From CAIYQJ01 sp963717255 (GTDB taxonomy: Bacteria > Chloroflexota > Limnocylindria > Limnocylindrales > CSP1-4), in contig CAVQVT010000016.1 of assembly GCA_963717255.1 (NCBI GenBank), forward strand, positions 22,110 through 86,109: a stretch of DNA of 64,000 nucleotides, written 5' to 3'. Position numbers and translations under genes: made by a program. The notes below the pieces were generated by a model, which searched no databases, had not been told where the DNA came from, and saw nothing but the letters and a program-made list of their open reading frames with translations. This document shows, one piece after another, positions 1 through 8,397 of the stretch. Position 1 is the first letter of the stretch, and each line of letters opens with the position of its first letter.

Positions 1-410
1 GACGCCTGCGCGCGGGTGGGGGCTCGGGGCTCCCGAAGCCGTCCCAGCTGGCGGCCGGGGCGGAGGAGGTGGCGCCGGGCGTCCGGCTCATCGCCTTCGC
101 CGGTCCGTTCGAGTCGGTCGATGCGATGAAGGGCTTCAGCAAGGACGTGCGGGCCGCGTTCGGCTCGGGCGTCATCGCGCTGGGCCTCGACGCCGAGGCG
201 CCGGCGGTCTGGGTGACCGTGAGCGACGACCTCGTGGGCGCCGGGATCTCGGCGGGATCGCTCGTCCGCACGATGGTCGGCCACATCGACGGGAAGGGCG
301 GCGGGCGACCCGAGATGGCCCAGGGGACGGGCACGCGACGCGACGGCCTCGCGGAGGCGCTCGCCTCGGCCGCGGCGGAGCTGCGGGCGCGGGACGGAGC
401 GCCGGGCTGA
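1..410 (+). CDS. alaS: Alanyl-tRNA synthetase, C-terminal fragment (5' end outside window)
   Basis: The frame is open from base 3 with no start codon, so only the last ~135 residues are present. They match the C-terminal DHHA1-type oligomerisation/tRNA-binding domain of AlaRS: a hydrophobic strand region, then the family signature GGGRPEMAQGTG near the end. The complete enzyme charges tRNA-Ala in the cytoplasm. The stop overlaps the next start (TGATG), so the downstream actin-like gene is probably co-transcribed. The alaS-ruvX-mltG order is common in bacteria, which supports the call. Confidence 0.9.
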   Translation, partial: RLRAGGGSGLPKPSQLAAGAEEVAPGVRLIAFAGPFESVDAMKGFSKDVRAAFGSGVIALGLDAEAPAVWVTVSDDLVGAGISAGSLVRTMVGHIDGKGGGRPEMAQGTGTRRDGLAEALASAAAELRARDGAPG

Positions 411-1672
411 TGGCCTTCCTCCGCCGGCTCTGGCAGCGGGACGGAGGCGACCTGCCGACCGCGTGCACCGCGCTGGACGTCGGGACGGAGTTCGCGAAGG
501 CACTGGTCTTCGAGATCGGCCCCGACGGGCACGGCACGGTGCGCGGCGTCGGGCGCAAGCGCCAGGGGCTCGCGCACATGCAGTCCGGGACGGTGACGGA
601 CATCGCCGCGGTCGTGGACAACTGCGCGGTCGCGCTCCAGGAGGCCGAGGAGATGGCCGGCTTCCGCCCCACCTCGGTCGTGATCGGCATCGCGGGCGAG
701 CTGGTGAAGGGCTTCACCGTCTCCCACGAGATCGAGCGGAAGAAGCCGGACTCGCCGATCGTCGAGCAGGAGCTCCACCGCCTGATCGACGAGGTGCAGC
801 ACGCGGCACTCCGCGAGGCCGAGCGCGCGATCACCTGGGAGACCGGCCTCCCGAACGTGGACATCCGGCTCGTCCACGCCGCGGTGACGGGCGCGAGCAT
901 CGACGGGTACCCGGTGACCAATCCGATCGGTTTCCAGGGCCGCCACGTACGGATCGGGGTGTTCAACGCGTTCGCGCCGCTGGTCCACCTCGGTGCGCTG
1001 GAGAGCGTGGCGGCGGCGCTCGACCTCGAGCTCCTGGAGATCGTCGCCGAGCCGTACGCGGTGGCGCGCGCCCTGGGGCCAGAGCAGACGAAGTCGTCCG
1101 GGGCCCTCTTCATCGACGTCGGTGGAGGGACGACCGACGTGGCCCTCGTCCGCTCCGGCGGGATCGACGGCACCCGGATGTTCGCGCTCGGGGGGCGCGC
1201 CTTCACGAAGTCGATCGCCGACCGGATGGAGCTGCCCTTCCCGCGGGCGGAGTCCACGAAGGTCGACTACGCGCGCGGTCTGCCGGTGGACGACCGCGAG
1301 ACGGTCGCCGCGATCGTGGCCGACGACGTCGCCGTGTGGACGGCGGGGGTCGAGCTCGTCCTCGAGGAGCTGTCAGGCGGCGACCTGCTGCCCGGCCGGA
1401 TCCATCTCTGCGGCGGAGGGTCGCGGCTCCCGGAGATCCCCGCCGCGCTCCGTGACGAGCGGTTCTGGTCCAGTCTGCCGTTCTCCCGGCCGCCGGACGT
1501 CCAGATCATGTCGCCCGACCAGGTCGAGGCGATCACCGACGAGACGCGCCTCCTGGTGGACCAGCAGGACGTCACCCCGCTCGGGCTCGCGTACCAGGCG
1601 ATCGAGCTCCAGTTCGAGGACGACCCGCTCGACGCCGCGCTCCGCAAGGTCCTCCGCGCGATGAAGATCTGA
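410..1672 (+). CDS. Actin-like ATPase of the FtsA/PilM type
   Basis: A 420-residue cytoplasmic protein with the actin/HSP70-fold nucleotide motifs of FtsA and PilM: phosphate-1 ALDVGTEFAKALVFE (about 21-35), the region LEIVAEPYAVA (209-219), phosphate-2 FIDVGGGTTDVAL (234-246) and an adenosine-type LCGGGSRLPEIP near 333. FtsA and PilM bind ATP and couple cytoplasmic filaments or pili to a membrane partner. No clear C-terminal FtsA amphipathic helix is obvious, although the last residues (ALRKVLRAMKI) could form a short basic one. The gene overlaps alaS by one base and is followed after 3 bases by a single-pass membrane protein, a pairing that recalls PilM-PilN or FtsA-FtsN. Fold is certain; the cellular role is not. 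Confidence 0.75.
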   Translation: MAFLRRLWQRDGGDLPTACTALDVGTEFAKALVFEIGPDGHGTVRGVGRKRQGLAHMQSGTVTDIAAVVDNCAVALQEAEEMAGFRPTSVVIGIAGELVKGFTVSHEIERKKPDSPIVEQELHRLIDEVQHAALREAERAITWETGLPNVDIRLVHAAVTGASIDGYPVTNPIGFQGRHVRIGVFNAFAPLVHLGALESVAAALDLELLEIVAEPYAVARALGPEQTKSSGALFIDVGGGTTDVALVRSGGIDGTRMFALGGRAFTKSIADRMELPFPRAESTKVDYARGLPVDDRETVAAIVADDVAVWTAGVELVLEELSGGDLLPGRIHLCGGGSRLPEIPAALRDERFWSSLPFSRPPDVQIMSPDQVEAITDETRLLVDQQDVTPLGLAYQAIELQFEDDPLDAALRKVLRAMKI

Positions 1673-1675
1673 GCC

Positions 1676-3511
1676 ATGGCGGTCGTCTACATCGACGTCG
1701 ACGACGAGATCACGTCGGTCGCTGCGCGGCTCCGGCGACTCCCGGACACCCGTGTGGCGCTCGTCGTGCCGCCGGGCTCGCGGGTCGCCACCTCGAGGAT
1801 CAACTTCCGCCTCCTCGCGCGCGAGGCCGCGGGGAGCGGGCGGGCGCTCGCGATCGTCACGCCCGACGTCGCGGTGCGGGCGCTCGCGGGAGCCGCCGGC
1901 CTCGAGACGCACGGGAGCGTCGCGGAGTACGAGGCGGCGGAGGCCGCGCGGGCGGGCGGCGGCGCCGCCGCGGCGGCGGCGCTCGGCGCGACGCCCGCGG
2001 CCTCCGCGTCGGGCCCACCCGCGGAAGGCGCCGGCCAGGCCCCCGGAGGAGTCCGTTCGGGCGGGCCGGTACGTGGCGGCGTCGCAGGAATCGCCGCCGG
2101 GAGCGCCGCCGCGGCAGGGGCTGCGGGCGTGTCCGGACCGGGTCCCGACGGGGCCCCGTCGGCGGCCACTCCCTCCGCCGGGTTCGAAGGCTCCGGGGCG
2201 CGTGGGCAGGAGCCGGACGGTCGCTCGCGCTCGACGGCGGGCTTCCCCGCGGTCGTGTCCGGGCCTTCATCGAGCCGCCGCGGCGGCGGGGGGCGCCGCC
2301 GATGGCCGTGGGTCATCGCCCTCGTCGTCATCGTCGGTGTGCTCGGGGTGAGCGGAGTGCTCGCGTACACGACGCTCCCGAGCGCGATCGTGACGATCCG
2401 GCCGGCGACCGAGACGCTGGGGCCGGTGGACCTCGTCGTCCGCGTGGATCCCGCGACGACGTCCATCGACGTCACCGCGGCGACGATCCCCGGGACCTCC
2501 GTGGAGATCCCGGTGGAGGTGGGCGACACATTCGAGGCGACCGGCAAGAAGAAGGAGGAGACCAGGGCCTCGGGCAGCGTGACCTTCATCAGCAAGGACC
2601 CCACGCGGTCGAACGCGATCGCCGCCGGCAGCGTCGTGCGGACGTCCGCGGGCGTCGCTTTCGCGACGCGATCCGCCGTCACGATCCCGAAAGCCAAGAT
2701 CGAGGGACTGACGATCATCCCGGGCACGGCGACCGTCCGGGTCACGGCGGTGAAGGGTGGGCCGGAGGGCAACGTGGCGCCGAACACGATCTCCGTCGTG
2801 CCCCCTGCGGAGGACCCGGTCCTGCTCGAGGTCCGGAACCGGGCGGCGACGACGGGCGGGACCCGGAAGACGACGACCGTCGTCACGCAGAAGGACGTGG
2901 ACGCGGCGATCAAGACGCTCGACAAGCGCCTGAAGGCGCGGTTCGCCGACGCCGCAGCGGATCCCGCGCGCGCGGGCGAAGGGACCGTCCTCGTGCCGGG
3001 GACGGCCATCCTCGGGCCGGCGGTCTCCGAGCCTGAGGCCGAGAGCCTCGTGGACCAGGAGATCGAGACGTTCGACCTCACGATGTCGGCGACGGGGTCG
3101 GTGACGGCGTACTCGCCGGCTGCCGCACGCTCGGTCGCCCTCGCGCGGCTGGCGGCGGACGTGCCCGAGGGCTTCGAGATCGTGCAAGGGACCGCGATGG
3201 CCGAGGCCGGCGAGGCGATGGCCGTGGAGACGATGGCGGACGTCCCGACGACCAGCAGCGTGTCGATCATCCGCACGATCGACGAGGCCGCCGTCCGCGA
3301 CCTCGTCCGCGGGAAGTCGCCGGTGGACGCGGCGACCGCCCTCTCGGGTCTCGGGGAGGTGAGCGTGGCGGTCTGGCCGTCGTTCTTCCCGACCGTCACG
3401 TCCTCCGACGCGCGGATCGAGATCCGGATCGAGCCGGCCGCCGACGGCGCGTCCCTCCCGGCGCCATCCCGGTCGACGCCCGCGGCCGAGCCGTCGTCCA
3501 CGGCCCCGTGA
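1676..3511 (+). CDS. Single-pass envelope protein with DVDDEIT N-terminal domain and baseplate-J-like exterior
   Basis: 611 residues. Residues 1-88 form a compact domain starting MAVVYIDVDDEITSVAARL and containing PPGSRVATSRINFRLLARE. Residues ~90-205 are an Ala/Gly/Pro-rich linker, basic residues at 201-209 precede one membrane helix (211-231), and the remaining ~380 residues are predicted outside, rich in Val/Thr beta-strand sequence. The exterior contains the phrase GPEGNVAPNTIS, typical of proteins labelled baseplate J/gp47-like in non-phage genomes; nothing else here is phage-like. It lies 3 bases after the actin-like ATPase and overlaps ruvX by GTGA. I infer that the N-terminal domain is the cytoplasmic docking site for the ATPase. 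Function is unknown. Confidence 0.7.
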   Translation: MAVVYIDVDDEITSVAARLRRLPDTRVALVVPPGSRVATSRINFRLLAREAAGSGRALAIVTPDVAVRALAGAAGLETHGSVAEYEAAEAARAGGGAAAAAALGATPAASASGPPAEGAGQAPGGVRSGGPVRGGVAGIAAGSAAAAGAAGVSGPGPDGAPSAATPSAGFEGSGARGQEPDGRSRSTAGFPAVVSGPSSSRRGGGGRRRWPWVIALVVIVGVLGVSGVLAYTTLPSAIVTIRPATETLGPVDLVVRVDPATTSIDVTAATIPGTSVEIPVEVGDTFEATGKKKEETRASGSVTFISKDPTRSNAIAAGSVVRTSAGVAFATRSAVTIPKAKIEGLTIIPGTATVRVTAVKGGPEGNVAPNTISVVPPAEDPVLLEVRNRAATTGGTRKTTTVVTQKDVDAAIKTLDKRLKARFADAAADPARAGEGTVLVPGTAILGPAVSEPEAESLVDQEIETFDLTMSATGSVTAYSPAAARSVALARLAADVPEGFEIVQGTAMAEAGEAMAVETMADVPTTSSVSIIRTIDEAAVRDLVRGKSPVDAATALSGLGEVSVAVWPSFFPTVTSSDARIEIRIEPAADGASLPAPSRSTPAAEPSSTAP

Positions 3512-3966
3512 CGCGGCTCCTCGGCGTAGACCTCGGCTCGGTCCGGATCGGGCTCGCTCTCGGCGACGCCCCGGACGGGCCGGTCCGGCCTCTCGCGACG
3601 ATCCGCCGCGGGCCCACGCCCGCCGACGACGCGGAGGCGCTCCGGGTCGTCGTCGAGCGCGACGGCGTCGAGGAGGTGGTCCTGGGTTTGCCGCTAGACT
3701 TCGACGGCGGCGAGGGACGTCAGGCCCTCGTCACCCGGGAGTGGGGCGACGCGATCGCGACCGCCCTGGGCCTCCCGGTCGTCCTCCGCGACGAGCGGCT
3801 CACGAGCGACCTGGCCGCCCGGCGCATGGGACCGATGAAGCGCGGCCGGTCGGGCGGCCCGCCCACGAGCACGCAGCGCCGCGCGTATCGCGCGCGGCTG
3901 GACCGCGAGGCCGCGGCGATCATCCTGCGCGACGAGATCGACGCGCGTTCGGGGAGAGGGACGTGA
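3508..3966 (+). CDS. ruvX: Putative pre-16S rRNA nuclease / Holliday junction resolvase-like RuvX (YqgF)
   Basis: 152 residues, the usual size of the family. The RNase H-fold strand LGVDLGSVRIGLALGD with the catalytic Asp is at residues 5-20; VLGLPLDFDGGEG, DERLTS and a C-terminal Asp-containing helix follow in the expected order. The family trims the 5' end of 16S rRNA; resolvase activity has also been proposed. The GTG start overlaps the preceding TGA, and the stop overlaps the GTG of mltG, so all three are translationally coupled. Confidence 0.9.
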   Translation: MTRLLGVDLGSVRIGLALGDAPDGPVRPLATIRRGPTPADDAEALRVVVERDGVEEVVLGLPLDFDGGEGRQALVTREWGDAIATALGLPVVLRDERLTSDLAARRMGPMKRGRSGGPPTSTQRRAYRARLDREAAAIILRDEIDARSGRGT

Positions 3967-5306
3967 CGACGGGGGACGGCGGGGGGACGCAGGGCGGCGG
4001 GGGCCGCCGCTACGCGCCCTCCCAGGCCGAGCTCCGCGACCCCGTCCGCCGCGCCCGCGCCGCCCGGCGGCAGCGCGACGGCGGTCCGCCCACGCGCGAT
4101 CGGGTCGGCCGGGGCGTGGGCGTCATCGTCGGACTGCTGATCGTCGCCGGCGTCTTCGTGGTCGTGGGCGGGGTCCTGTTCATGACCGTGCTGCGCCCCG
4201 CGATCGGCGGGTGGGTCACCGGCATGGCGTACGACAACCCCAGCCTGCTCGGCATGGGCTGGGTCTCCGACCTCGTCCGCGACGACCTCGGGCCGGCGCT
4301 GACGACGCCGGCATCTTCGGACACGTCGGACGTGGAGTTCACGGTCGCGCAGGGCGACACCGCGGCCGGGATCGCGGACCGCCTGCACGCGGAGGGCCTG
4401 CTCGCCGACCCGCGGACGTTCGTCTACCTCGCGGTCAGCAGGGAGCTCGCGGACAAGCTCGAGGCCGGGACGTTCGTGCTCCGGAAGAACATGACGCCGG
4501 AGGAGCTCGTCACGTCCCTCCTGGAGACGAAGCTCTTCGCGTCGACGATCGCGCTGCGCGACGCGCTGCGCGTCGAGCAGGTCGCGGCGTACCTGCAGAC
4601 CGTGACGATCAAGACGGACGTCGAGGCGTTCTACACGCTCGCGAAGAAGCCCCCGGCATCCGTCACGGCCGACTACCCGTTCCTGGAGGACCTCCCCGAG
4701 GGCGCCTCGCTCGAGGGCTACCTCGGGAGCGGCGTGTACGAGGTGGACCCGCGGATCGACGCGGAGACGCTCCTCCGCCGGCTCCTCGACGGCTTCGAGG
4801 CGAAGATGGGCGACCGGCTCGACGTCCCGGCGGCGCGCGGGATGACCCTGCACCAGGTCCTCACCCTGGCGTCGATCGTCGACCGCGAGGCGGTCCTCGA
4901 CAGCGAGTACGCGAAGATCGCCGGCGTCTATCAGAACCGGCTCGACCAGGGGATGATCCTCAACGCCGATCCCACCGTCATCTACGGGGTCGACTCCGTC
5001 AACGTGGCGAAGCTGCCGTTCGCGAAGTGGCCCAGCTACTCGTTCTGGGAACCGGTGGACAAGGCGCTCGCCGACGTGAAGCTGCCGAAGGCGCTCGCGA
5101 GCTTCCAGACGTACGTGACCGTGGGCCTCCCGGACTGGCCGATCGTGACGCCGTCGCTCAAGGCGGTGGACGCTGCGCTCGCCCCGGACACGAAGGGCGG
5201 CTACCTCTACTTCGTCGCGATCCCCGACGGCGGCGGGAAGCACGCGTTCGCGAAGACCTACGAGCAGCACCTCGCGAACCTGAAGAAGTACGGCTACATC
5301 CAGTAG
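3963..5306 (+). CDS. mltG: Endolytic murein transglycosylase MltG
   Basis: 447 residues from the GTG that overlaps the ruvX stop; longer readings upstream run through ruvX and are discarded. A basic N-terminal tail (1-50) precedes one membrane helix (about 51-76). A LysM-like segment begins at VEFTVAQGDTAAGIADRL, followed by the YceG/MltG catalytic domain with LASIVDREAV, where Glu309 matches the catalytic glutamate, and LNADPTVIYG. MltG cuts nascent glycan strands at the outer face of the membrane and sets glycan length. It is the fifth gene of the alaS-linked run. Confidence 0.92.
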   Translation: MTTGDGGGTQGGGGRRYAPSQAELRDPVRRARAARRQRDGGPPTRDRVGRGVGVIVGLLIVAGVFVVVGGVLFMTVLRPAIGGWVTGMAYDNPSLLGMGWVSDLVRDDLGPALTTPASSDTSDVEFTVAQGDTAAGIADRLHAEGLLADPRTFVYLAVSRELADKLEAGTFVLRKNMTPEELVTSLLETKLFASTIALRDALRVEQVAAYLQTVTIKTDVEAFYTLAKKPPASVTADYPFLEDLPEGASLEGYLGSGVYEVDPRIDAETLLRRLLDGFEAKMGDRLDVPAARGMTLHQVLTLASIVDREAVLDSEYAKIAGVYQNRLDQGMILNADPTVIYGVDSVNVAKLPFAKWPSYSFWEPVDKALADVKLPKALASFQTYVTVGLPDWPIVTPSLKAVDAALAPDTKGGYLYFVAIPDGGGKHAFAKTYEQHLANLKKYGYIQ

Positions 5307-5380
5307 TCCCCCCAGATGTAGTCTCCGGCTCGCGGATGCGCGAACGCCCAGCGCGGTCGTGGGAGGAGGGGGAACCGGTC

Positions 5381-6031
5381 ATGAAGATCGTCAACACGGA
5401 CGGGATGGCGCTCATCGGGCCGGGGTCGGAGTGGTTCTGGACGGCGCTGAGCGGGATCGTCCTGGCTGTCACCTTCATCGCCATCTACCGGCAGCTGCGC
5501 GTCCAGGCCTCGGCGAACGCGCTCGTGCGGCTCGAGACGCTCGACGGCCGCTGGAACTCGCGCCTCCTGACTCTCGCCCGGTTGCGGACCGCCTTGAGCC
5601 TCCGCTACGGCGAGCGCGAGCCCGGCATGTCGCGGGACATGTGGCAGGTCATGGGGTTCTTCACAGACGTGTCCGGCCTCCTCGAGAAGGGCCACATCGA
5701 CATCGAGGAGGTCGAGGACAACTGGGGGATGAGCATGCAGGTCTGGACGGCCCTCCTGCGTGAGCGGATCCGCGAGGAGCGCGAGAGAGAGGGCGATCCA
5801 AGGATTCTGGACGACATCGAACCGCTGGCGGCACGGTTGCGGGCGCGGCTGGTCGCACGCGGCGGTCGGCCCCCGGAGGTCGACGTTGCCTCGATGCGGC
5901 GGTGGCTGGACGAGGCGATCGCGAGGAATACCGCCATCCTCGAGCTGAGGCGAGATGCCGAATCCGAGGCCATCCCGAGGCCACCGGCGCAAGCGTCGGC
6001 CGAGGTCGCGACTCCGACGACAACGGCCTGA
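5381..6031 (+). CDS. Hypothetical membrane protein, DUF4760-like
   Basis: 216 residues from the ATG preceded by a strong purine-rich ribosome site (GGGAGGAGGGGG, 5361-5372). One membrane helix lies at about 15-35, followed by RQLRVQASANALVRLETLD and a long charged helical cytoplasmic part, the layout of DUF4760 proteins. The C-terminus is low-complexity (Pro/Ala/Thr). The role of the family is unknown. It is separated from mltG by 74 bases and starts its own unit or a weakly linked one. Confidence 0.6.
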   Translation: MKIVNTDGMALIGPGSEWFWTALSGIVLAVTFIAIYRQLRVQASANALVRLETLDGRWNSRLLTLARLRTALSLRYGEREPGMSRDMWQVMGFFTDVSGLLEKGHIDIEEVEDNWGMSMQVWTALLRERIREEREREGDPRILDDIEPLAARLRARLVARGGRPPEVDVASMRRWLDEAIARNTAILELRRDAESEAIPRPPAQASAEVATPTTTA

Positions 6032-6082
6032 GATCCCAACCCCGGGCGCCGCTCGGGCGCCATGACGTCGCGTCCCGCGGCA

Positions 6083-6088
6083 TACCCT
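6083..6088 (+). promoter_or_regulatory. -10 box TACCCT, leaderless-type
   Basis: TACCCT ends 6 bases before the ATG at 6095, so transcription would start at or next to the start codon. This favours ATG 6095 over the in-frame ATG at 6062. Confidence 0.55.
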
Positions 6089-6094
6089 TCCCGC

Positions 6095-7310
6095 ATGACG
6101 ACCCGCCGCCCGATCCCCGACGACTTCGCCCCGCCGCCGACGCCTGCCGACCTCGCCCGCTGGGCCGAGGCGGACGAGGCTGCTCGCCCGGCGCGACTGG
6201 CGCGCCTGCGCGACCGTCCGGCCGCCGAGGGGCTCGACGCCTACCTCGGGGTCCGCCCGGAGAACTCCCGTTACCTGACGGGGTTCCGGCTCGGCGACGG
6301 CGAGGAGAGGGTCGCGGGCAACAGCGGCCGCTTCCTCGTCGCCGGCGACGAGGTCGTCGTGCTCGCCGACTCGCGCTACACGATCCAGGCCGGACGTGAA
6401 GCGACCGGCGCCCGCATCGCGCCCGTGACGTACGACCTCGCGGCCGGTTGGGCGGATCTCGTCGGCTCGGTGGGGGCACGGCGCGTCGCGGTCGAGGCGG
6501 GTTTCGTGAGCCATGCCGCCTGGACCGCGCTCCAGGCTGCAGCCCCGGACGTCGAGCTGGTCCCGGTGGAGGGCTGGGTCGAGACGGACCGCGCCGTCAA
6601 GGAACCGGCAGAGGTGGAGCGGATCCGCGCGGCCTGCGCCGTCGCGGACCGCTCCCTCGCGGCCCTGCTGCCCGAGATCCGGCCGGGCGTGACAGAGAAG
6701 GAGCTCGCGTGGCGGCTGGAGGTCCTCATGCGCACCGGCGGCGCCGAGGGTCTGGCCTTCGACGTCGCCTGCCTCGCCGGACCGGAGGCCGCTCTCCCGC
6801 ACGGATCGCCGGGCGATCGCCCCGTGCTCGCTGGTGCCGTCCTCCTCTTCGACTTCGGGGCGCGCGTGGACGGCTATCGGAGCGACATGACGCGGACGCT
6901 CTTCGTCGGGGAGCCTGCGGCGCGCGACCTCGAGGTGTACGAGCTCGTGCTGCGTGCGCAGGCTGCGACGATCGAGGCGGTCGAACGCGCCGCCGCCGGG
7001 GGCATCTCCCCTGATGGGCGCGCGATGGACGCCGCGGCCCGGGCGGTCATCGAGGCGGCCGGGCACGGCGAGCACTTCGGGCACGGGACGGGGCACGGCA
7101 TCGGCCTCGCCACGCACGAGTCAGCCGAGCCTGAGCCGCGTCGCGCCGGAGACGCCGCTGCCGTCGCCGACCGTCTTCAGCGTGGAGCCGGGCGTCTACC
7201 TCGAGGGCGAGACGGGCGTCCGCATCGAGGACCTCGTGCTCTTCGACCCGGCCGCGCGTCGTGCCGAGCGACTGACCTCGTTCCCGCGGGAGGTGCTCGT
7301 CGTCGGCTGA
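6095..7310 (+). pseudogene. M24-family Xaa-Pro aminopeptidase with an apparent +1 frameshift
   Basis: Frame 1 runs from ATG 6095 through a creatinase-type N-domain and the M24 pita-bread domain: LLFDFGARVDGYRSDMTRTL (metal Asp pair) and HGTGHGIGLATHE (metal His). Directly afterwards homology moves to the next frame, which supplies PSLSRVAPETPLPSPTVFSV, EPGVYLEGETGVRIEDL and LTSFPREVLVV, ending at 7310. Removing one base near 7121 (the T after CACGAG) joins the two parts into an intact ~405-residue enzyme with its last metal Glu residues. The family removes N-terminal residues preceding proline. Either a real inactivating mutation or a sequencing/assembly error; as written, the product would lose the final metal ligands. 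Confidence 0.8.
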
Positions 7311-7382
7311 TCTCGGCTGCCGTGGGGGGCAGCGGCCGGTGGCCCCGCGCCGGGCGGGCTGGCGCACGCCCGCCCCAGACGC

Positions 7383-7388
7383 TACCCT
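7383..7388 (+). promoter_or_regulatory. -10 box TACCCT, leaderless-type
   Basis: TACCCT is 6 bases upstream of ATG 7395, with no ribosome-binding sequence between them; it implies a leaderless transcript. Confidence 0.55.
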
Positions 7389-7394
7389 CGCGCG

Positions 7395-7637
7395 ATGGAT
7401 CCGCAGGGCGTCTTCGACCAGGTCATGGGGATCACGGTCGCGTCGATCGTCGGCAGCCTGGTCGTCACCGTCCTTGTCACCGTCCTGATCCTCGGGGTCG
7501 TCGTCTGGGCGATCCGGCGCAACGCGCCGGCCCGGGAGGACCCGGCGGTGGCCGAGCTGAAGGCCCGGCTGGCGCGCGGGGAGATCGATCCGATCGAGTT
7601 CCGCGTCCGGATGGACGAGATCGACCGGCAGTCGTAG
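7395..7637 (+). CDS. Small membrane protein with C-terminal SHOCT-like domain
   Basis: 80 residues. A hydrophobic helix (about 14-43, GITVASIVGSLVVTVLVTVL onward) is followed by a short charged domain, VAELKARLARGEIDPIEFRV, that matches the SHOCT pattern (short helix, L-x-x-G-x-I-[DT]-x-x-E/Y). SHOCT modules are thought to mediate oligomerisation or to sit at termini of membrane proteins; function is unknown. A second SHOCT-ending protein is at 16808-17620. Confidence 0.75.
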   Translation: MDPQGVFDQVMGITVASIVGSLVVTVLVTVLILGVVVWAIRRNAPAREDPAVAELKARLARGEIDPIEFRVRMDEIDRQS

Positions 7638-7734
7638 CGGCCGGGCCGCGGGGCCGGTCCGGCCGGCCCGGCCGGCCTGTGCGACGCAGCCCGGCCGCCG
7701 GACGCCCAGCCGGGTCCGGGGTCCGGGCCTCGGC

Positions 7735-7740
7735 TACAAT
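7735..7740 (+). promoter_or_regulatory. -10 box TACAAT upstream of efp
   Basis: TACAAT lies 75 bases before the efp start, so efp should have a leader of about 70 nt. The GC-rich stretch 7638-7734 before it contains GGCCGG-type repeats but no gene. Confidence 0.5.
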
Positions 7741-7815
7741 CCGAGCGACATCGACCAGACCGAGCCGCCGCACGCCCACCCGCCGCGCCGGCACCACGGA
7801 TCGGGAGCCCCCCGC

Positions 7816-8373
7816 ATGATCTCCACCGGCGAGCTGAAGAAGGGGGTCGTCATCGAGCTCGACGGCGACCTCTGGCAGATCCTCGACTACCACCACATCA
7901 AGATGGGCCGCGGCTCGGCGCAGGTGCGGATCAAGCTCCGGAACGTGCGCAAGGGCTCCACGGTCGAGCGGAGCTTCCAGGCCGGCGAACGGTGGCCCCG
8001 CGCCTCGATGGAGAAGCGCCCCGCGCAGTTCCTCTATCGCGACGGCGACGACTTCCACTTCATGGACTCCGACACGTACGACCAGTTCATCCTCTCCGCC
8101 GAGCAGCTCGACGACGCGGTGAACTACCTGAAGGACGCGATGGTCATCGACCGCGTGAGCTACCAGGGGGAGACGATCGGCGTCGAGCTCCCCGTCAATG
8201 TCGAGTTGGCCGTGACGGAGACCGAGCCGGGCTTCGCGGGCGACACCGCCTCGGGTGCACGCAAGGGCGCCACCCTCGAGACCGGGCTCGTCGTCCAGGT
8301 GCCCCTCTTCATCGGCGTCGGTGACGTCCTGCGCATCGACACGCGGACCGGCGAGTACGTCACGCGCGTCTGA
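7816..8373 (+). CDS. efp: Elongation factor P
   Basis: 185 residues, full length. The KOW-like N-domain begins MISTGELKKG, followed by two OB domains, with the family C-terminus IDTRTGEYVTRV. EF-P enters the ribosomal E site and relieves stalling at proline runs. The tip of the loop that reaches the peptidyl-transferase centre reads HIKMGRGSA, placing arginine (Arg32) where many bacteria have the modified lysine. Arginine at the tip is rhamnosylated by EarP in some proteobacteria; no such enzyme is in this window. Confidence 0.95.
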   Translation: MISTGELKKGVVIELDGDLWQILDYHHIKMGRGSAQVRIKLRNVRKGSTVERSFQAGERWPRASMEKRPAQFLYRDGDDFHFMDSDTYDQFILSAEQLDDAVNYLKDAMVIDRVSYQGETIGVELPVNVELAVTETEPGFAGDTASGARKGATLETGLVVQVPLFIGVGDVLRIDTRTGEYVTRV

Positions 8374-8397
8374 CGCCGCGGCCGGCGAGCGACCCCG

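Noticed and set aside
1676..3511. Phage tail/baseplate origin for the baseplate-J-like protein
   Set aside because: It has a membrane helix and a conserved cytoplasmic domain, lies in a housekeeping operon, and no other phage gene is near.
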